Source: Candidatus Pollutiaquabacter sp.
Lineage (GTDB): Bacteria; Bacteroidota; Bacteroidia; AKYH767-A; 2013-40CM-41-45
Direction: 5' to 3'
Assembly (NCBI GenBank): GCA_947465495.1
Contig: CANIAS010000024.1
Location: 1 to 35,754, forward strand
DNA length: 35,754 bases
The position numbers were made by a program, and so were the translations under genes. The notes under the pieces were generated by a model. The model was not told the origin of the DNA. It made no database searches and worked only from the letters and a program-made list of their open reading frames with translations. This document shows positions 26,560 to 35,201 of this stretch, in pieces (within the stretch, counting starts at the first letter, position 1; each line of letters starts with the position of its first letter).

Positions 26560-27912
26560 ATGTCATCCTTTGAAGTACGCCTGTCCGATTTCATGCGTCA
26601 GCACAAGTTGTTGACATCAGCAAAACGTGGTGATGGTATTCTTGTGGCTGTAAGCGGTGGCATTGATTCCATGGTGCTGGCTACGGCCCTTTCAAATTTG
26701 AAACTATGCTCCGCAATCGCTCATGTTAACTTCCGTTTACGCGGCGATGCCTCAGATGCCGACGCTACATTGGTGAAACAGTGGGCGAAGAAGCGTAGAC
26801 TCCCCTACTTCGAGTTTAGTGCTGATACAAAAGCCTATGCAAAAAAGCATGGATTATCTGTGCAAGTAGCCGCTCGTGAAATCCGTTATCGATGGCTGGA
26901 AAAGACAGCCACTGAGCAAGGTATTCCCCAGATTGCCACAGGACATCATTTGGAAGATTCCATCGAAACGTTTTTCATTCATTTGCTTCGCGGCACAGGC
27001 ATTCATGGCCTTGGTGGCATCCCAGCACGTAATGGCAACATCATCCGGCCCATGCTGTTTGCCGAACGAAAAGAAATCGAAACCTATGCTACCACTCAAC
27101 AAATTCCCTTTCGGGAAGACGGTTCAAACGCAGGGGATGATTATTTAAGAAACCGTATCCGTCATCACCTACTTCCTGTTTTAAAGGAGTTACATCCCAC
27201 CTTTTTAAAAACCATGTCTGGGAATCTTGAGCGATTTCATTTTGCTATTAGTCGTTATAACGAACGAATGAAACAGCTGAATCAGATGTTGGTAGAACGA
27301 AAGCAGGGCGACCTTATGCTGTCCCTTTCGGCGCTTCTGGAGTTCGAACAACCTGAGGCGTTATTGTATGCTTTGCTGGCGATGGAAGGTGTACGTGTTG
27401 AAGAACCTGAAAAAATGCTGGTACAAGACCGACCTGGTAAAACCTTCCATGCGGACGGGAAAACCATCATCAGAGATCGAAATAAGTTGATTTTGACGGA
27501 CTCGTTTCAGCACGATGATAGCCCGAAAGAAGTGCTAAAATCAACCTCCACGTTGCGTCTTTCCGGAGGGATTGTGAAAATCAAAACTATGAAGTACCGT
27601 CCGGGAATGGAATACGAAACAGCGAAGGGCGAATTGCTGCTTGATAGCGAGGCCTTGCGATTCCCCCTGTCAATCCGCCGCTGGAAAGCAGGCGATCGAT
27701 TCCAGCCCTTAGGCATGAAGCGACCCAAAAAAGTGAGTGATTTCCTGACCGACCTAAAGCTTTCGCTGGCAGAGAAACAGGCAACGTGGTTATTGGTCGA
27801 CCACGACGATATTCTTTGTATCTTAGGAGTCCGAATTAGTGACACTTGCAAGGTGCACGCCGGAACAAAAAAAGCCGTTCGAATAACCTGGACGAACGAA
27901 CGTCATGCCTGA
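26560..27912 (+). CDS. tilS: tRNA(Ile)-lysidine synthase
   Basis: Converts the wobble cytidine of the CAU-anticodon isoleucine tRNA to lysidine, using ATP and lysine; essential and cytoplasmic. The 450 residues carry the PP-loop motif SGGIDS (32-37), 'AHVNFRLRGDASDAD', 'ATGHHLEDSIETFFIHLLRG' and 'DGSNAGDDYLRNRIRHHLLP', which form the N-terminal catalytic domain (about 25-230). The C-terminal TilS domains for tRNA binding run from about 250 to 450 ('RRWKAGDRFQPLGMK', 'WLLVDHDDILCILGVRISD'). The length matches the full-length form. Its last 8 bases overlap the next gene, so the two are very likely translationally coupled. Confidence 0.94.
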   Translation: MSSFEVRLSDFMRQHKLLTSAKRGDGILVAVSGGIDSMVLATALSNLKLCSAIAHVNFRLRGDASDADATLVKQWAKKRRLPYFEFSADTKAYAKKHGLSVQVAAREIRYRWLEKTATEQGIPQIATGHHLEDSIETFFIHLLRGTGIHGLGGIPARNGNIIRPMLFAERKEIETYATTQQIPFREDGSNAGDDYLRNRIRHHLLPVLKELHPTFLKTMSGNLERFHFAISRYNERMKQLNQMLVERKQGDLMLSLSALLEFEQPEALLYALLAMEGVRVEEPEKMLVQDRPGKTFHADGKTIIRDRNKLILTDSFQHDDSPKEVLKSTSTLRLSGGIVKIKTMKYRPGMEYETAKGELLLDSEALRFPLSIRRWKAGDRFQPLGMKRPKKVSDFLTDLKLSLAEKQATWLLVDHDDILCILGVRISDTCKVHAGTKKAVRITWTNERHA

Positions 27913-28390
27913 TCAACCCATCTACGAGGAAAAACAATACTTGGGATTCAATCGCTTGTCGATGATTCGCAGGTTGTTGTTGACGTTGTTCAGCTTCGGA
28001 ATTTATTGGTGGAAAAAGATGCATTCACAAAATGGCGATCTGTTTTTTTGGCTGGGCATTGGAATTATACTGTTATCCATTCTATTGTTATTCGTCTTGC
28101 ACCTCCGCATACGAGTTTTTAAACATCGTTTAGAAATCACAGGACTCTGGACTGGAAAGCCGGTTATCATTGACTTAATGAATGCACGTTCGGTTATTCG
28201 ATTACGTTACAGCAAATATCATCTCAACAATCCTGTCTTCAACCTTAAGTGGAAAGGCAGTGTGAAGTTCTACACCGATGGTGATGAAGCAATTGAGATC
28301 ACCGACCGCGAGGGCACACCGTTCCGGATCGGGTCGCATAGTCCGGGGGAATTGGAAAAAATTCTAAAACACATCACTACTGCTCCCTAA
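27905..28390 (+). CDS. Small membrane protein with PH-like C-terminal domain
   Basis: A 161-residue protein of unknown function. Two hydrophobic segments (about 22-36, 'LLLTLFSFGIYWW', and 46-66, 'FFWLGIGIILLSILLLFVLH') are followed by a beta-rich soluble domain (about 67-158) ending in a short helix ('SPGELEKILKHI'). Two N-terminal membrane segments followed by alternating beta strands and a closing helix resemble bacterial PH-like membrane proteins; this is shape-based inference. The start overlaps the end of tilS by 8 bases in another frame. The LemA gene begins 56 bases downstream. Confidence 0.78.
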   Translation: MPDQPIYEEKQYLGFNRLSMIRRLLLTLFSFGIYWWKKMHSQNGDLFFWLGIGIILLSILLLFVLHLRIRVFKHRLEITGLWTGKPVIIDLMNARSVIRLRYSKYHLNNPVFNLKWKGSVKFYTDGDEAIEITDREGTPFRIGSHSPGELEKILKHITTAP

Positions 28391-28446
28391 CTATTCCACG
28401 CAACTATTTATCACCTCCTTCTTTCATTCACTAATATCGAACTACT

Positions 28447-29022
28447 ATGAAAAAATATGCCATCTGGATCGTTCTTGGCGTTCTTGTACTCTGGGGAATT
28501 TCGGCCTATAACGGATTGATTACTTCTAGGGAGGAAGTCAACTCGTACTGGTCAAATGTTGAAAACGCTTACCAGCGTCGCGCGGATTTAATTCCAAATC
28601 TGGTGAATACTGTAAAAGGTGTAGCTGATTTTGAGAAGTCCACCCTAACGGACGTGACGCAGGCGCGTGCTAACGCTACCGGCATTAAAATCGAAGCCAA
28701 CGATCTTACGCCTGAAAAAATGCAGCAGTTCCAACAAGCACAGGCTCAACTCAGCGGAGCACTTTCTCGCCTGTTGGTTTCCGTAGAAAAATATCCTGAC
28801 CTCAAAGCGACGCAGAATTTCAGCGCGTTGCAAGCCCAACTGGAAGGCACTGAAAACCGCATCAACGAAGCACGTCGACAATTTAACGAAGCCGCTAAAA
28901 GCTACAATGTGGGTCGTGCCCGCTTCCCGCGTGTCATCATCGCGAACATGATGGGCTTCAAGGACCGTCCTTATTTCGAAGCTGACAAAGGCTCTGAAAA
29001 GGCACCAGAAGTTAAATTCTGA
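28447..29022 (+). CDS. lemA: LemA family protein
   Basis: A 191-residue protein with one N-terminal membrane segment (about 5-21) and a long helical domain outside or inside the membrane. The family signature 'NAYQRRADLIPNLVNTVKGV' (about 39-58) and the later 'FSALQAQLEGTENRINEARR' and 'YN' (about 119-149) are clear. The molecular role of LemA is not established; in many bacteria it sits next to TPM-domain (YgcG-like) genes, exactly as here. The stop codon overlaps the next ATG by one base (TGATG), a strong sign of coupling. Confidence 0.93.
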   Translation: MKKYAIWIVLGVLVLWGISAYNGLITSREEVNSYWSNVENAYQRRADLIPNLVNTVKGVADFEKSTLTDVTQARANATGIKIEANDLTPEKMQQFQQAQAQLSGALSRLLVSVEKYPDLKATQNFSALQAQLEGTENRINEARRQFNEAAKSYNVGRARFPRVIIANMMGFKDRPYFEADKGSEKAPEVKF

Positions 29023-29477
29023 TGACTACGCTTCGGCGTCTTCAAGAAACTGAGAACCGTCGTATTCAGGCGGCCATTGAGGAAGCAGAAAAAGCAACCT
29101 CTGGGGAGATTCGTGTATTCATCGATCGCAAATGCGAATCCAACGTTTTGGATTCAGCCGCCTACGTCTTTGAACGTTTGGGCATGAATAAAACAGAGAA
29201 GCGAAATGGCGTACTGATCTATCTAGCGATTGAGTCCAGACAATTTGCAGTAATCGGCGACCAGGGAATTCACCAACACGTAGGCGACGAGTTATGGCAT
29301 GATGTGCGAACATCGATGCAACATTTTTTCCAGTTAGGTGATTTCGCTACAGGCCTTGAGCAAGGAATTTTACGAATCGGAGAAGAACTTCGTCGGTACT
29401 TTCCATATACTGAAGACGATGTCAATGAACTACCTAATGAGATCGTGTACGGTTTCAAGGACGATATTCAGCCCTAA
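29022..29477 (+). CDS. TPM-domain protein without signal peptide
   Basis: A 151-residue TPM (TPM_phosphatase/YgcG-type) domain protein. 'EKATSGEIRVFIDRKCE' starts the domain, and 'NGVLIYLAIESRQFAVIGDQGIHQHVG' is its diagnostic centre; 'FFQLGDFATGLEQGILRIGEEL' closes it. There is no signal peptide or membrane helix, so it should be cytoplasmic unless exported with LemA. TPM domains in plants act in photosystem repair and some have phosphatase activity; the bacterial role is unknown. It overlaps lemA by 1 base and is followed after 11 bases by a second, exported TPM gene. Confidence 0.9.
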   Translation: MTTLRRLQETENRRIQAAIEEAEKATSGEIRVFIDRKCESNVLDSAAYVFERLGMNKTEKRNGVLIYLAIESRQFAVIGDQGIHQHVGDELWHDVRTSMQHFFQLGDFATGLEQGILRIGEELRRYFPYTEDDVNELPNEIVYGFKDDIQP

Positions 29478-29488
29478 CGAACTTCGAC

Positions 29489-30271
29489 ATGTTTTCGCAT
29501 CTCCGAATTTTACTCCTAGTATTACTTCCATGGACTGTTGCCGGACAGGACTTCCCTACCCGACCATCCACTTTGGTGAGCGATTTTGCGCAGGTGCTCT
29601 CTACACAAGAACAGCAACAACTTGAACAAAAGTTAGTCGCCTTTGACGATAGCACATCGACTCAGATTGCAGTAGTCATCCTCCGCACCATCGGCAACTA
29701 CGACATTTCAGATTATGCGGTGCAACTTTTCAATCGATGGAAGATTGGACAGGAAAAAAAGAACAATGGGATTTTACTTTTAATCGCACTGGATGACCAT
29801 AAAGTTTTCATCAATACCGGATATGGCGTCGAAGGCGCGCTACCAGACTTTACCTGTCATGAAATTATTCAGCAGGACATTGTTCCGAATTTCAAAGCTG
29901 GCCAATTCTATTTAGGGATTGACGCAGCTACCAACTCCATCATGGCAGCTGTAAACGGCGATTTCAAATCCACCGGCACTACAAAAAGACCAAAAGGCAG
30001 TGGCGTGTTTCCCATCTTCATCGTGCTACTGATTCTCCTGTTGGTGATTGGATCAAAAGCACGTAGAGCTTCACAGTATGCCAAGACCAACCACCTTGGA
30101 TTTTGGGCGGCATGGGCATTGCTCAACGCAGCATCCAATCGTCATCACGGTCGGTGGAATCATTTTTCAGGCGGCAGTGGCTTTGGCGGAGGTAGCGGAT
30201 TCGGCGGCGGTGGCTTTGGCGGCTTTGGCGGAGGAATGTCTGGAGGCGGCGGAGCCGGCGGCTCGTGGTAA
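29489..30271 (+). CDS. Exported TPM-domain protein with Gly-rich tail (YgcG-like)
   Basis: A 260-residue envelope protein. The signal peptide is residues 1-20 (MFSHLRILLLVLLPWTVAGQ). The TPM domain (about 25-155) has 'LVSDFAQVLSTQEQQQLEQK', 'STQIAVVILRTIGNYDISDY', 'KIGQEKKNNGILLLIAL' and 'INTGYGVEGALPDFTC'. A membrane helix (about 172-187, 'FPIFIVLLILLLVIGSK') is followed by a short segment and a glycine-rich tail ending in GGGAGGSW, the usual end of YgcG-like proteins. Nucleotides 30169-30268 encode this tail with many GGC/GGA codons, which explains the local repetitiveness. It probably acts with LemA and the small TPM protein, as conserved clusters suggest. Confidence 0.92.
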   Translation: MFSHLRILLLVLLPWTVAGQDFPTRPSTLVSDFAQVLSTQEQQQLEQKLVAFDDSTSTQIAVVILRTIGNYDISDYAVQLFNRWKIGQEKKNNGILLLIALDDHKVFINTGYGVEGALPDFTCHEIIQQDIVPNFKAGQFYLGIDAATNSIMAAVNGDFKSTGTTKRPKGSGVFPIFIVLLILLLVIGSKARRASQYAKTNHLGFWAAWALLNAASNRHHGRWNHFSGGSGFGGGSGFGGGGFGGFGGGMSGGGGAGGSW

Positions 30272-30337
30272 CAAGGATTGCAACACAGAGGATATCATCT
30301 ACGAATTCAATAAACACATCACTATCTAAATTCCTAC

Positions 30338-31327
30338 ATGATTATTTCACAGAAAAAATTAACTCAACTTGTTCTTCTTTTATTATTAACTGGAGTTGTT
30401 GGTTGCGGGAACGGACCTATGCAGCGCGAATCCAAGGTTCCAAAAGTTGGATTTCTGGACTTGTTGGAAGATGCTACGTTAGCGCAAGCGAAGAAAGGAT
30501 TCTTCATAGCTTTGAAAGACAGCGGTTACTCCGTTTCTAATGGCACATTGGAAGTGCTTTACCGCAATGCTCAGGGAGACCAGCCAACTTTACTACAAGC
30601 GTGCGACTACCTGATTGGAGAGAGGGTTGATATTTTAGCTACTAATCCTACCCTATCAACGATAGCAGCCGTGCAACGAACAACAGACATACCGATTTTC
30701 ATGATGGTATCGCCACGACCTGACATTATCCGACTTACCGATGCCGCCGGAAAATCACCTGCCAACCTTTTCGGCGTGTACGAGACACTTGATTATTTGG
30801 ACACGTCATTGATGATTGCAACTACTCTATTTCCCGACAAGAAAACGATTGGAACCATTTACAATCAATCCGAGCCACAATCGGTGGATGCATTGCAACG
30901 AATTGAAGCTCGTTGCGCGGCAATGGGATTGCGGCTGGAAAAACTACCGGTGAACAATTCCAACGAGGCTCAATTGGTTGTGGCGGCATTGTTGCAAAAA
31001 AAGATTGATATTTTTTTCGCGTTACCCGACAATACTGTTTTCTCATCGATGGAGGTCATTGTGAAAAGCTGCGATGACGCAAAAGTACCTGTCATCACAA
31101 GCGAAGAAGGATTGGTGAAACGCGGAGCGATGGCGGCATTTGGAGCAGACATGTATGCCTGGGGCTATCAATCAGGAGCGCAAGCCGCCATGTATTTAAA
31201 AAATGGAGCGACAGGGCTTGCTCCTGAAATGGTGAAACAACGGCGTAAAGTTTGCAACCAATTAAAAGCAGATCAATTCCATGTGGTATTAGACAGTACC
31301 TTTATACGAGTGAGCAGCAGTCAATAA
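30338..31327 (+). CDS. ABC transporter substrate-binding lipoprotein (TrpX/ABC_sub_bind type)
   Basis: A 329-residue periplasmic binding protein. The N-terminus has a signal peptide with a lipobox around C23 (GVVGC), so it should be a lipoprotein processed by Lgt, Lsp and the Lnt of this window. The body, starting 'VPKVGFLDLLEDATLAQAKK', has two Rossmann-like lobes, with 'RVDILATNPTLSTIAAVQRT', 'IPIFMMVSP', 'KKTIGTIYNQSEPQSVDALQ' and 'DAKVPVITSEEGLVKRGAMA' as in the ABC_sub_bind (DUF534) family. Members studied in streptococci bind tryptophan or related aromatics; the substrate here is unknown. It is the first gene of a complete three-gene importer. Confidence 0.9.
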   Translation: MIISQKKLTQLVLLLLLTGVVGCGNGPMQRESKVPKVGFLDLLEDATLAQAKKGFFIALKDSGYSVSNGTLEVLYRNAQGDQPTLLQACDYLIGERVDILATNPTLSTIAAVQRTTDIPIFMMVSPRPDIIRLTDAAGKSPANLFGVYETLDYLDTSLMIATTLFPDKKTIGTIYNQSEPQSVDALQRIEARCAAMGLRLEKLPVNNSNEAQLVVAALLQKKIDIFFALPDNTVFSSMEVIVKSCDDAKVPVITSEEGLVKRGAMAAFGADMYAWGYQSGAQAAMYLKNGATGLAPEMVKQRRKVCNQLKADQFHVVLDSTFIRVSSSQ

Positions 31328-31361
31328 TCAGGCTGTCATCAATGTCATTGATCAGAATAGT

Positions 31362-32225
31362 ATGTCTTTTTATCAAACCGCACTGCTACTAGGATTCGCT
31401 TACGGCGCCTTGGCCTTGGGCATATTCATCAGCATGCGAATCTTTAATATTCCAGATATCACAACGGATGGCAGTTTCACCCTGGGTGGTGCTGTAACCG
31501 CTGTTTTGACCTTGCATTGGATGCCGCCACTGCTGGCATTGCCGGTGGCATTTGCGTGTGGTACACTTGCTGGTATGGTCACCGGCTGGATTCACACACG
31601 ACTGAAGGTAAATGCTCTACTAGCAGGCATCCTGGTTACTTCGGCACTATATTCTATCAACTTGGCTATCATGGGAAGGTCCAATCTTCCGTTGTTTGGC
31701 AGTCCGACCTTATTCACTACACTATCATTACCCGTTGGATCAAACACCAATCAATTGATTGTTCTGACAAGCATTATTCTTGTTATTACTTTTCTAATAG
31801 GCTATCTACTTCGCACAGACTTCGGCTTAGCGATGCGAGCCACCGGCAACAACGAACACATGATCCGCTCGCTGGGCGTCAACACCGACCGTATGAAAAT
31901 CATTGGACTTGGGCTTGCCAATGGACTTACTGCGCTTAGCGGCTATCTGATAACCAATGTTCAGGGATTTGCAGACATCAACATGGGGATAGGAATTGTT
32001 CTGCTTGGATTAGGCGCGGTGATGATTGGAGAAATATTTTCAAGAGCCATGCTCCTTCGTTCGATTACCGGTCAGATGATCAGCGTTGTAATCGGCTCCA
32101 TCGTCTTCCGTCTGTTACTTGGAGCCGCATTGACGGTTGGTATAGACCCTTTGTATTTAAAACTGGTAGTCGCAGTCTTCGTATTGATCACCGTTAGTTT
32201 GCCCAACCTCCGCCGCACTGCATGA
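31362..32225 (+). CDS. ABC transporter permease
   Basis: A 287-residue inner-membrane permease with about eight hydrophobic segments, of the branched-chain-type (BPD_transp_2) family that partners ABC_sub_bind proteins. 'GALALGIFISMRIFNIPDIT' and 'TDGSFTLGGAVTAVL' at the start, and 'RTDFGLAMRATGNNEHMIRS' at about 148-170, which carries the coupling-helix region for the ATPase, are family hallmarks. A single gene suggests a homodimeric permease. It starts 34 bases after the binding-protein gene, and its stop codon overlaps the ATG of the ATPase gene (ATGA). Confidence 0.92.
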   Translation: MSFYQTALLLGFAYGALALGIFISMRIFNIPDITTDGSFTLGGAVTAVLTLHWMPPLLALPVAFACGTLAGMVTGWIHTRLKVNALLAGILVTSALYSINLAIMGRSNLPLFGSPTLFTTLSLPVGSNTNQLIVLTSIILVITFLIGYLLRTDFGLAMRATGNNEHMIRSLGVNTDRMKIIGLGLANGLTALSGYLITNVQGFADINMGIGIVLLGLGAVMIGEIFSRAMLLRSITGQMISVVIGSIVFRLLLGAALTVGIDPLYLKLVVAVFVLITVSLPNLRRTA

Positions 32226-32974
32226 TACGTCTCGAACACATCGACAAACGATTTGCCACCGGAACCGCAGCGGAAGTGCATGCACTGCGTGACTTATCGA
32301 TAAACGTACAAGAAGGAGAATTCGTCGTTGTATTGGGATCGAACGGCTCTGGTAAGTCGACGTTATTAAACGCTATTGCTGGAACAATACGACTAGATGG
32401 TGGTGGTATTTACATCGATGGTCATGACGTCACTCGATTGCCCGATCATTCACGCAGCCGTTGGGTTGCGCGCATTTTTCAAAACCCTGTAATGGGAACC
32501 GCTCCCGACTTGAGCATTCTGGAAAATTTCAGATTAGCAGCATTACGCACTAAAACCAAGAAAGCCACCGTTGGAACGTCCGCTGAATTCCGAACTATGG
32601 TAGAAGAACATGTCAACACAGTTGGCCTCGGGCTGGAAGGAAAATTAGACCAAGCTATGGGGACCTTATCGGGTGGACAGCGGCAAGCACTCGCGTTGTT
32701 AATGGCAGTTATGGATGAGACAAAAGTTTTGCTGTTGGACGAACCCACGGCAGCATTGGATCCCAGAACGGCTCATACGGTTATGGAACTAGCCAACCGT
32801 ATTATCCAAAAATATAGGCTCACTACCCTGTTGGTGACCCATCAAATGAAAGATGCATTACAATACGGCGACCGTGTACTTTTCCTCACCGAAGGCAAAA
32901 TCAGTAAGGACGTTTCCGGAAAAGCGCGTAATGAGCTGCAAATCAACGACCTTTTAAGGTGGTTCGAGGTCTGA
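32222..32974 (+). CDS. ABC transporter ATP-binding protein
   Basis: A 250-residue ATPase that powers the importer, at the cytoplasmic face. All motifs are intact: Walker A GSNGSGKST (39-47), Q-loop Q87, signature LSGGQ (149-153), Walker B VLLLDEP (169-175, catalytic E174) and H-loop H207 in 'LLVTHQMKDAL'. The 4-base overlap with the permease gene shows translational coupling. The length is normal for a single-domain importer ATPase with no regulatory C-terminal extension. Confidence 0.94.
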   Translation: MIRLEHIDKRFATGTAAEVHALRDLSINVQEGEFVVVLGSNGSGKSTLLNAIAGTIRLDGGGIYIDGHDVTRLPDHSRSRWVARIFQNPVMGTAPDLSILENFRLAALRTKTKKATVGTSAEFRTMVEEHVNTVGLGLEGKLDQAMGTLSGGQRQALALLMAVMDETKVLLLDEPTAALDPRTAHTVMELANRIIQKYRLTTLLVTHQMKDALQYGDRVLFLTEGKISKDVSGKARNELQINDLLRWFEV

Positions 32975-33067
32975 TTTTTTCTTAATTTAGTGACCTAACG
33001 AACGATTAGCCGTCTACTTCAATGTAGCTGACTTTCCATCGTTTCTCAATTTCAATATACACGACAC

Positions 33068-35077
33068 ATGCGTAAGCGACTACTGTCTGCTCTTCTGCTT
33101 TTGTTACCTCTGCTGGCGGGCGCCCAACTTCAGAATCCGGCAAAATGGACATTTTCGGTCGAAAAAGGCTCAGGAGAAGAGCGTACCTTAAATTTCCAGG
33201 TGAAGCTGGATGCCGGATGGCATTTGTACTCGCAATTCACTCCGGATGGCGGACCACTGCCGATGGTGTACACCTTTGAAGAGAACGGCTGCTATCAGCG
33301 AATTGGGAAAGTCGTTGAACCAAAGCCTCACGAAGACTACGACTCCACATTTATGGTGAAAGTCTTCCAGTTTGAAAAAGCGGCAACATTCAAGCAAAAG
33401 ATCAAGCTTACGGGTAGTGTCTGCGCTATTAAAGGCCGAATTGAATATCAAGTTTGTAAAGAGTCGTGTATTTTTCAGGAAGAAGAATTCTCGTTTACTA
33501 TTTCCGGTAACGACGTTAAAGAATCGGAAACTACAACACCTGTAACGCCACCTTCCCTACCCGCGTCCGACACTAGTAGTGTAGTCAACGATACTACCAC
33601 TAAGATGGCGGTGGCAACGGATACCAACGCATCATCCGTGGGCGACGTTCTAGAACCTGGTTGCGGAGGCTCAACAAGCGAAGCTCCAACTTCGGATTCG
33701 GGGATTTGGGGAATCTTTTTGGCTGGACTGCTGGGAGGATTATTAGCACTATTAACTCCTTGCGTTTTCCCGATGATACCGATGACGGTCAGTTTCTTTA
33801 CCAAGCGAAGCGGCAACCGTAGCAAAGGCATTCGTAATGCGGTTATTTATGCATTATCGATTATCGGAATCTATGTCACACTTGGATTACTTGTGACAGT
33901 AACTTTTGGTTCGGATGCGCTCAACGATTTAGCGAGCAATGCCTTCTTCAACATGGCTTTTTTCGTCATCTTCGTCATTTTCGCCATTTCGTTTTTCGGT
34001 GCGTTTGAAATTACATTGCCAAGTAGTATTGTCAACAAAGCTGATTCTGCAAGTGACCGAGGAGGTTTGATTGGCATATTTTTCATGGCCTTCACGTTGT
34101 CGTTGGTCAGTTTCTCCTGTACAGGTCCTATTATCGGTACGTTGTTGGTAGAAGCGGCCCATGGAAGGAGTTACTTAGGTCCGATGGCGGGCATGTTCGG
34201 ATTTTCCTTTGCATTGGCAGTACCTTTCGCTTTGTTCTCGTTGTTTCCAGGTTGGTTGAACTCACTACCTAAATCCGGTGGATGGCTGAACACTGTCAAA
34301 GTTTCTTTGGGATTTATCGAACTTGCCTTGGCACTTAAATTCCTTTCAAACGTTGACCTTGCTTATCACTGGGGATTGTTGCATCGTGAAGTATTCATTG
34401 TGCTATGGATTGTCATCTTCGCTTTGTTGGGCTACTACTTATTGGGTAAAATCAAGCTCTCTCACGACAGCGATTCCAACCATATTGGTATTGGTCGATT
34501 GATGATGGCGTTATTATCACTTGCTTTCGCCATATACCTGATTCCTGGACTCTGGGGATCACCGTTGAAATTGATTAGCGGTTTTCCGCCTCCTGATTTT
34601 TACAAAGAATGGAAGTCTGGAAAAGAAGGAGATTGTCCGCACGATATGCTTTGCTTTAAGGATTACGACGAAGGCATGCAGTATGCACGTAATCAAGGTA
34701 AGCCAGTCATGATTGATTTCACAGGATGGGCGTGTGTAAATTGCCGGAAAATGGAAGACAATGTATGGAGCGATCCGAAAGTTCTAAAGAAATTGTCTGA
34801 GCAGTATGTGTTGATTTCGTTATATGTCGACGACAAGACGCCGCTTCCAACAGAACAGCAAACGGTCTCCGCGACTACCGGACGGAAGATTCGAACAACA
34901 GGCAACAAGTGGAGCGACTTGCAGGCATCCGTTTATCAGACCAACTCCCAGCCCTATTACGTTTTGCTTGACAACAATGGAAAATTGCTGGCACAGCCGC
35001 GGGGTTACACACCGGATATAACAACGTATACTGCGTTTCTGGACGAAGGATTGTGTCGTTATGAAAAACGGAAATAG
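33068..35077 (+). CDS. dsbD: Thiol:disulfide interchange protein DsbD
   Basis: Moves electrons from cytoplasmic thioredoxin across the inner membrane to periplasmic thiol proteins. In 669 residues: a signal peptide (1-19, ending LLAGA); an N-terminal immunoglobulin-like domain (about 20-150) with cysteines C119, C130 and C134; a Ser/Thr-rich linker (about 152-215); a membrane domain of about eight helices (215-510) with the redox pair C232 ('LLTPCVFPMIP') and C351 ('SFSCTGPIIG'); and a C-terminal thioredoxin domain with C556-V-N-C559 in 'FTGWACVNCRKMED'. The N-terminal pair has a CxxxC spacing, shorter than the CxxxxxC of E. coli. The TlpA-like protein at 10786 is a plausible client. It is preceded by 93 bases without a clear promoter. 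Confidence 0.95.
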   Translation: MRKRLLSALLLLLPLLAGAQLQNPAKWTFSVEKGSGEERTLNFQVKLDAGWHLYSQFTPDGGPLPMVYTFEENGCYQRIGKVVEPKPHEDYDSTFMVKVFQFEKAATFKQKIKLTGSVCAIKGRIEYQVCKESCIFQEEEFSFTISGNDVKESETTTPVTPPSLPASDTSSVVNDTTTKMAVATDTNASSVGDVLEPGCGGSTSEAPTSDSGIWGIFLAGLLGGLLALLTPCVFPMIPMTVSFFTKRSGNRSKGIRNAVIYALSIIGIYVTLGLLVTVTFGSDALNDLASNAFFNMAFFVIFVIFAISFFGAFEITLPSSIVNKADSASDRGGLIGIFFMAFTLSLVSFSCTGPIIGTLLVEAAHGRSYLGPMAGMFGFSFALAVPFALFSLFPGWLNSLPKSGGWLNTVKVSLGFIELALALKFLSNVDLAYHWGLLHREVFIVLWIVIFALLGYYLLGKIKLSHDSDSNHIGIGRLMMALLSLAFAIYLIPGLWGSPLKLISGFPPPDFYKEWKSGKEGDCPHDMLCFKDYDEGMQYARNQGKPVMIDFTGWACVNCRKMEDNVWSDPKVLKKLSEQYVLISLYVDDKTPLPTEQQTVSATTGRKIRTTGNKWSDLQASVYQTNSQPYYVLLDNNGKLLAQPRGYTPDITTYTAFLDEGLCRYEKRK

Positions 35078-35201
35078 TTTGGCTCCTGATCTTGCATCGA
35101 AAAAAGCTTTACTCGTTAGCAGAAGTACGCATCAACCATACTATAGGACCGCTTCACCGTTGGACGTAATCATCATTAGTTTAATTCAGTTTACCATTTA
35201 G

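Noticed and set aside
30169-30268. GGC/GGA-rich repetitive DNA as a tandem repeat or CRISPR-like element
   Set aside because: It is the coding sequence of the Gly-rich tail normal for YgcG-like proteins; there are no spacers or regular unit.
32948-32986. Possible terminator after the ABC ATPase gene
   Set aside because: Only a 5-bp stem (GACCT/AGGTC) inside the gene end precedes the T-run; too weak to call.
35078-35201. Gap between dsbD and the flippase gene as a regulatory or RNA region
   Set aside because: No hairpin, promoter motif or RNA fold could be recognised by eye.
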